In this document: in pieces, positions 59,830 to 64,000 of the stretch
Layout: each line of letters starts with the position of its first letter
How positions within the stretch are numbered: the stretch's first letter is position 1
Notes under the pieces: generated by a model
The model's database searches: none
Seen by the model: only the letters and a program-made list of their open reading frames with translations
What the model was told of the DNA's origin: nothing
Position numbers and translations under genes: made by a program
Origin: Ardenticatenaceae bacterium
Lineage (GTDB): Bacteria > Chloroflexota > Anaerolineae > Promineifilales > Promineifilaceae
Assembly: GCA_020634375.1 (NCBI GenBank)
Contig: JACKBX010000003.1
Location: 496,001-560,000 of the forward strand
Length of the DNA stretch: 64,000 bases
Direction of reading: 5' to 3'

Positions 59830-60726
59830 ATGACACAACTAATCGGCGGCATCGAAGCAGGCGGCACAAAATTCGTATGCGCCATCGGCACAGGGCCAGA
59901 TGATTTACGCGACGAAATACGCTTTCCCACGACGACCCCCGCAGAGACGATTGGGCAGGCTGTCCAATTTTTTCAAGAGCAAGAAGCAAAGCATGGCAAA
60001 CTAGCCGCCATTGGCATAGCCGCCTTCGGGCCGCTAGACCCTGAACCCGCCTCCCCTACTTATGGCTACATCACCACCACGCCCAAGCCAGGATGGGCCA
60101 ACGTAAATTTCGTGGGCGCAATCCAACAAATATTTGACGTACCAGTCGGCTTTGATACAGATGTAAACGGTGCGGCATTGGGTGAATGGCGTTGGGGCGC
60201 AGCGCGGGATGTGGATACGTTCATTTATTTGACGATTGGTACGGGAGTTGGAGGTGGAGCAATGGTAAATGGGAGGCTGCTACACGGCCTCATTCACCCC
60301 GAAATGGGCCACATCATGCTGGCACACGACTGGCAAAAAGACCCCTATGCCGGGCGATGCCCCTATCACGGCGACTGCCTGGAGGGCATGGCTGCCGGGC
60401 CAGCCATTGAGGAACGTTGGGGCATTAAGGGGCAAGCCCTCACACTTGACCATCCAGCCTGGGAGTTGGAGGCGGAGTACCTGGCGCAAGCACTGCACAG
60501 TTACATTTGCGCCCTCTCACCGCAGCTCATCATCATGGGCGGCGGCGTGATGACACAGCCTCATCTCTTCCCCCTAGTGCGACAAAAGACACAGCAGCAT
60601 CTGAATGGATACGTACAGCACCCGGCCATTTTACAGCAGATAGACAACTATATCGTGCCACCGAGTTTGGGCAATCGCGCAGGGGTATTGGGAGCCATTG
60701 CCTTAGGGCAGCAAGCACTACGGTAA
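59830..60726 (+). CDS. ROK-family sugar kinase (fructokinase type)
   Basis: A 298-residue ROK kinase with an AGGAGG site nine bases before the ATG. Motifs: GGIEAGGTKFVCAIG (phosphate 1), IGIAAFGPLD, VGFDTDVNGAALGEWRWGAA (catalytic Asp), YLTIGTGVGGGAMVNG (phosphate 2), and the zinc site HPEMGHIML with CPYHGDCLEGMAAGPAI. The GEWRWGAARD segment and zinc motif fit ROK fructokinases (ScrK/GmuE-like). It would supply fructose-6-phosphate to the PFK encoded upstream. Confidence 0.92.
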   Translation: MTQLIGGIEAGGTKFVCAIGTGPDDLRDEIRFPTTTPAETIGQAVQFFQEQEAKHGKLAAIGIAAFGPLDPEPASPTYGYITTTPKPGWANVNFVGAIQQIFDVPVGFDTDVNGAALGEWRWGAARDVDTFIYLTIGTGVGGGAMVNGRLLHGLIHPEMGHIMLAHDWQKDPYAGRCPYHGDCLEGMAAGPAIEERWGIKGQALTLDHPAWELEAEYLAQALHSYICALSPQLIIMGGGVMTQPHLFPLVRQKTQQHLNGYVQHPAILQQIDNYIVPPSLGNRAGVLGAIALGQQALR

Positions 60727-60771
60727 ACCGTCAAGCATATCTTCTACAAAAAAGATGCGTATCTTTTACTG

Positions 60772-60852
60772 GAGTTTAGAGTTCAGAGCTAGAGCTAGAG
60801 GATTTGCTCGACTATTTGTCTCTAGCTCTACCCTCTAGCTCTAAACTCCAAT
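60772..60852. repeat. AGAGCT-type repeat hairpin
   Basis: Left arm GGAGTTTAGAGTTCAGAGCT and GAGCTAGAGG, right arm CTCTAGCTCTACCCTCTAGC followed by TCTAAACTCC. The arms are largely complementary and lie between two convergent genes, so it may serve as a terminator. Confidence 0.75.
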
Positions 60853-60860
60853 GAGAACCA

Positions 60861-62168
60861 CTACCCCTTGTAAAGAATGACGGTTGCTGCCAAAAAACGG
60901 GCGACCGCGATGAGAGAAAGCGTCATCACCAGCCCTAATTGGGCTGAAAGTGCCGGGCCAGCAAGGGAGCCAAGCAAAATTGCGGCGTTGAGGGCAAGAT
61001 TATACCATGCGAGGTATGCCGGACGATTGTCTTCAGGAATGTTTTCTAGCAGGTAGTTGGCAATAACGCCGCCGACTAATGCCCAGGCCACGCCACCCAC
61101 AACAGAGGTAACAAGGAATAGAGGTAACGCGCGGCTCATAGCTGTCAACCCAGGATAGAAGCTCATAAGAACCGCGCCCACTACCAACAAACGATAGTTA
61201 CCAAATCGTTCTGTGAGGCGTGCCAATTGGGTGGAACCGAGTAACACGCTGGTATAAAAGAGGGCTGTGCCCCAGCCAATGTGTTTGTCGGCAAGGTGCA
61301 GATTGTTAACCCAGTAGAGGGGAAAGAGGGGGATCGCCAGATATTGGGTCAGATGAAAGATGAACAGGGCCAGTACGATTTGTCCGTAACGGCCGTGCAG
61401 CACAGATAACTGCAATAAACCCCGCCAACTGCTCGCCCGCGTCAGGAAGCGCAGCCCTATCGCTTGCCGCAACCCATCACCCAGCGTGCGAAACATGCCT
61501 GGAGCCGTCAGGTTGCGGCTGCGTGTACGAGAAATGAAGTTGGGTTGGTTGAACGGCCGTATCAACCCCAAATGCACCGTACTCATCACTGCGCCCAAGA
61601 AACCCAAGCCAAACACCACCTGATACCCAAACGGAAATGGAAGCCAATCTAACAGCCAACCACAGAGCAGCGATACCAAAATGTACACCAAAGCCAGCAG
61701 CGCATTGCGCAATCCAGCCACGTACCCGCGCCATTCTAGCGGAACTGCCCCGGCAAAAAGGGCATTAAAGCCCACCGCCAGCGCCGCTCCGGGCACACTC
61801 ATCAACAGGACTAGCGTAATAATGGCCCAAATCTGTCCCTGAGGCAGCAGCAAAGAGGGGAGAAATACCCATAACAAGTAGAACATGCGGTGAGCAACGG
61901 CCGTCCAGAACACCCCCCGGCTAATTGGGCGGCGTTGCAGCCATTGGCTGGCTGGCAGCGTAACCAGCAAGTTCACCACAGCCGGGCCAGCATTCAACAA
62001 GCCAATTTGCAGCGCATTCGCACCTTGCCGTGCGGCAAACACGCCCACAAATGCAATGGCACTGCCACTCAACACGCCAAACCAGGCAATATCCAGATAC
62101 AAATGCAAAAAATTAGCCCGGTATTCACCGGGCACATTTTTCAATAATGTTAGCAATGATACTTTAGC
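60861..62168 (-). CDS. MFS transporter
   Basis: A 435-residue carrier with about 12 helices; the start is MAKVSLLTLLKNVPGEYRANFLHLYLDIAWFG. Loop 2-3 is weak (LPASQWLQRRPISRGVF) but helix packing and length fit the major facilitator fold; the loop 8-9 counterpart is LARLTERFGNYRLLVVG. The LYLDIAWFGVLSGSAIAFVGVFAARQGA start is seen in a group of uncharacterised Chloroflexota MFS proteins. Substrate unknown. Confidence 0.75.
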   Translation of the reverse strand, partial: AKVSLLTLLKNVPGEYRANFLHLYLDIAWFGVLSGSAIAFVGVFAARQGANALQIGLLNAGPAVVNLLVTLPASQWLQRRPISRGVFWTAVAHRMFYLLWVFLPSLLLPQGQIWAIITLVLLMSVPGAALAVGFNALFAGAVPLEWRGYVAGLRNALLALVYILVSLLCGWLLDWLPFPFGYQVVFGLGFLGAVMSTVHLGLIRPFNQPNFISRTRSRNLTAPGMFRTLGDGLRQAIGLRFLTRASSWRGLLQLSVLHGRYGQIVLALFIFHLTQYLAIPLFPLYWVNNLHLADKHIGWGTALFYTSVLLGSTQLARLTERFGNYRLLVVGAVLMSFYPGLTAMSRALPLFLVTSVVGGVAWALVGGVIANYLLENIPEDNRPAYLAWYNLALNAAILLGSLAGPALSAQLGLVMTLSLIAVARFLAATVILYKG

Positions 62169-62212
62169 CATATTGCAACACAAAACGGGAAGGAACCATC
62201 AGCCCACCCCAG

Positions 62213-62253
62213 TTACAAAAAAAAAGCCCATCAGGTGTATCCACCTGATGGGC
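62213..62253 (-). terminator. Rho-independent terminator of the yugP-like gene
   Basis: Stem GCCCATCAGGTG / CACCTGATGGGC (62226-62237, 62242-62253) with a TATC loop. On the minus strand it is followed by a run of nine or more T. It ends transcription from the protease gene. Confidence 0.92.
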
Positions 62254-62271
62254 ATAGTTTAATGCTAATGA

Positions 62272-62964
62272 TTAACGGCGACCACGGGAACCGCTTAAAA
62301 GGAAAACATAATAAAGCAATGTACCAATGGCGGCAATCGCCGCAGCCACATAAGTCATCGCTGCCGCATCCAGCACTTTATCCACACCTTGAGCTTCATC
62401 GCCTACCAAAATGCCGCTGCTTACCAATAATTTCTTTGCACGGCGGCTGGCATCAAACTCCACCGGCAAAGTTACCAACGAAAACAAAGCACTGGCAGAG
62501 AATAAGATAACACCTACCCAGGCCAGCGTGGTAAAATTCAACATGAACCCGGCAATAAAAATCCAGGGGGCCAGCGTGCTGCCAAAGCGTACCGCCGGAA
62601 CCAACCCACTGCGCAGCTTGAGCGGCGCGTAATGGCTGGCATCTTGCAGAGCATGCCCCATTTCGTGGGCAGCCACACCGGCCGCAGCCACACTGGGCGA
62701 ACGGTATACATCCGGGCTTAGACGCAGCACTTTTGAGCGCGGGTCATAATGATCGGAGAGTGTACCTTTCACTTCTTCAATGCTTACATCAAACAAACCT
62801 TCTGCATCAAGCAATGAACGGGCCACCTCTGCGCCGGTCATGTTCCGCAATGTACGCACGCGGCTGTATTTGTTGAAAGCGCTTTTTACGCGGGACTGCG
62901 CCCAAAGCCCCAGCAGTAAGCCGGGTAACGCAAAAACGAGGTAGAGAGGATTAAAGTAGAACAT
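62272..62964 (-). CDS. YugP-like membrane zinc protease
   Basis: A 230-residue membrane protein of the neutral zinc metallopeptidase_2 (YugP) family. N-terminal helix FNPLYLVFALPGLLLGLWAQ, then SRVRTLRNMTGAEVARSLLDAEGL, the zinc motif AAHEMGHALQDA (HExxH) around residue 100, and two or three helices (about 125-165, 205-225). PVEFDASRRAKKLL is also family-specific. Function is not established. It follows the small membrane protein gene by three bases. Confidence 0.92.
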   Translation of the reverse strand: MFYFNPLYLVFALPGLLLGLWAQSRVKSAFNKYSRVRTLRNMTGAEVARSLLDAEGLFDVSIEEVKGTLSDHYDPRSKVLRLSPDVYRSPSVAAAGVAAHEMGHALQDASHYAPLKLRSGLVPAVRFGSTLAPWIFIAGFMLNFTTLAWVGVILFSASALFSLVTLPVEFDASRRAKKLLVSSGILVGDEAQGVDKVLDAAAMTYVAAAIAAIGTLLYYVFLLSGSRGRR

Positions 62965-62967
62965 CGC

Positions 62968-63114
62968 TTATTTTTGTCTTTTCCTTATTGGTACAGGCTT
63001 AAGAACTGCCTTATTTTTTGCTTCGTACTGGCGTCTTAAAACCTGTAATAGAACCAACCCTGTTACAAATGTTGGTAAAGTGATCAATCCAATCATCCAA
63101 TTCACGCCAGTCAT
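62968..63114 (-). CDS. Small single-pass membrane protein
   Basis: A 48-residue protein, started at the ATG of MTGVNWMIGL because AAGGAG precedes it by six bases. One hydrophobic helix (about residues 5-25) is followed by a basic tail (RRQYEAKNKAV...IRKRQK). Directly upstream of and probably co-translated with the YugP-like protease. Family not recognised. Confidence 0.6.
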   Translation of the reverse strand: MTGVNWMIGLITLPTFVTGLVLLQVLRRQYEAKNKAVLKPVPIRKRQK

Positions 63115-63299
63115 GTTAAGCTCCTTTTGCATAAATTTCGTTAGATTTTGGCATAGAAGCAAGCATCTCGTCAATAATCCCACCCCGTTTCCAACGAATG
63201 TCTTATAATAGAGGCTATGGGCTTATCTGGCTCTCAACTTAGAGCGAAGTAATTTATACTTGTGCTGTCACGTTCTCGTTAATTGGAAGGATAGAAAAT

Positions 63300-64000
63300 T
63301 TGGAAATGCATTCTATAAAACAAGCCCCTTTTTTTCGGGCGGATACTAGTGCTCGTGAATTGGTTCGTGCGCCGCACCGTTTTTTCCTGCGATTAGCTCA
63401 GGAGTATGGCGATATTGTGCAATATCGGGCTGCGCCAGAAGCGGCGTATCTGGTGAATCACCCAGATTATGTCCATCATGTGTTGGTGCAGAACGGCCGT
63501 AACTACACCAAAGACACGCACCTCAACAAATACATGCTGCAATCAGTTACGGGACAGGGGCTGCTGACCAGCGAAAACCCCCTGTGGCGGCAGCAGCGTC
63601 GCCTGATGCAGCCTGCATTTCATCGTCATAACCTGGCAAACTTCATCGAGTTGATGAGTGAGCGTACTAACCAGATGCTGGCGCGATGGGATTTATTTGC
63701 GGAAGAGCAACGGCCGTTCGACATTGCCAAAGAAATGATGGAATTAACCCTGGACATTGTAACCAGCGCCCTGTTCAGCTACGACATCCACAGCCAAACT
63801 CAGACCATCGGCCACGCGGTCAATACATTAATAGATAACCCCAAACCCCAGCGGCGTATTTTCAAAGAAGCGCTGGCCGTACTGGACAACATTGTCTACG
63901 GCATCATCACTCAGCGACGGCAGGAAACTGGAAACAGAAACGGCGACCTGCTCGACATGCTTCTTCAAGCCCGCTACGAGGATGGCAGCAGCATGAGCAA
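63300..64000 (+). CDS. Cytochrome P450, 5' part
   Basis: The frame is open to the window end. The start is a TTG at 63300 (nine bases after GGAAGG) or the ATG at 63306 (MHSIKQAPFFRADTSAREL). The translated 230 residues carry LAQEYGDIVQYRAAPEAAYLVNHPDYVHHVLVQNGRNYTKD, GLLTSENPLWRQQRRLMQPAFHR (helix C WxxxR with substrate/haem-propionate contact), FDIAKEMMELTLDIVTSALFS and NIVYGIITQRR, all typical of the CYP102/CYP110-like bacterial P450s. The oxygen-binding helix I and haem cysteine lie beyond the window. A TATAAT at 63206 may be its -10 box. Substrate unknown; perhaps fatty acid or terpenoid. Confidence 0.85.
   Translation, partial: MEMHSIKQAPFFRADTSARELVRAPHRFFLRLAQEYGDIVQYRAAPEAAYLVNHPDYVHHVLVQNGRNYTKDTHLNKYMLQSVTGQGLLTSENPLWRQQRRLMQPAFHRHNLANFIELMSERTNQMLARWDLFAEEQRPFDIAKEMMELTLDIVTSALFSYDIHSQTQTIGHAVNTLIDNPKPQRRIFKEALAVLDNIVYGIITQRRQETGNRNGDLLDMLLQARYEDGSSMS

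Overview
The window looks like a chromosomal segment of a Chloroflexota bacterium, most likely an Anaerolineae/Ardenticatenia-type lineage. This is an inference. It rests on Thr-Pro-rich surface linkers, many lipoproteins, a PucC-type carrier in a non-photosynthetic setting, HrcA/CIRCE control of chaperones and a moderate GC content. There is no rRNA, CRISPR array, transposase or phage gene. One tRNA (CAT anticodon) is present. Coding density is high.

Layout. 1-3.3 kb: end of a carbamoylation/acylation-type module (SGNH/AlgX-like protein, DUF5989-like and SxtJ-like small membrane proteins, NodU/CmcH carbamoyltransferase). 3.4-9.1 kb: cell-envelope genes (LCP ligase, lipoproteins, a frameshifted Thr/Pro-linker protein, a SurA/PrsA-like foldase). 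9.1-10.4 kb: hutI. 10.5-17.5 kb: a sugar ABC transporter operon (mmsB, mmsA, chvE-like) transcribed away from a response regulator with two receiver domains and a protein that fuses an ABC ATPase domain to a histidine kinase. I consider this the most novel system here. 17.5-26.6 kb: MFS carrier, DUF3048 lipoprotein, tRNA, SGNH-like protein, hisS, nadK, a zinc-finger/TPR membrane protein, recN. 26.7-30.8 kb: WXG100-lipase protein, S41 protease, sugar-phosphate transferase. 30.8-36.7 kb: hrcA-grpE-dnaK-dnaJ-prmA with a CIRCE operator. 36.7-42.2 kb: infA-rpsA on the minus strand and a MacB-type ABC exporter on the plus strand. 42.2-55.6 kb: a minus-strand block carrying hemL, hemE, hemB, hemD, hemC, hemA, hemN and hemH plus a PucC-family carrier and a MerR-like regulator. 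It covers glutamyl-tRNA to protoheme except protoporphyrinogen oxidase. 55.8-64 kb: an EF-hand/NicO/beta-propeller fusion, 6-phosphofructokinase, ROK sugar kinase, MFS carrier, YugP-like protease and the start of a cytochrome P450.

Two genome-wide sequence habits stand out. First, the palindrome ACGGCCGT occurs about 105 times by eye count, roughly one per 600 bases, almost always inside genes. It resembles the HIP1 palindrome of cyanobacteria. Second, many intergenic gaps are filled by degenerate tandem heptads (words such as CGTGAAA, CAGTAAT, TAGCTAA, ACAATTA), often as two complementary arms. They repeatedly supply the stop codon of the gene they follow, and in two places have entered coding sequence.
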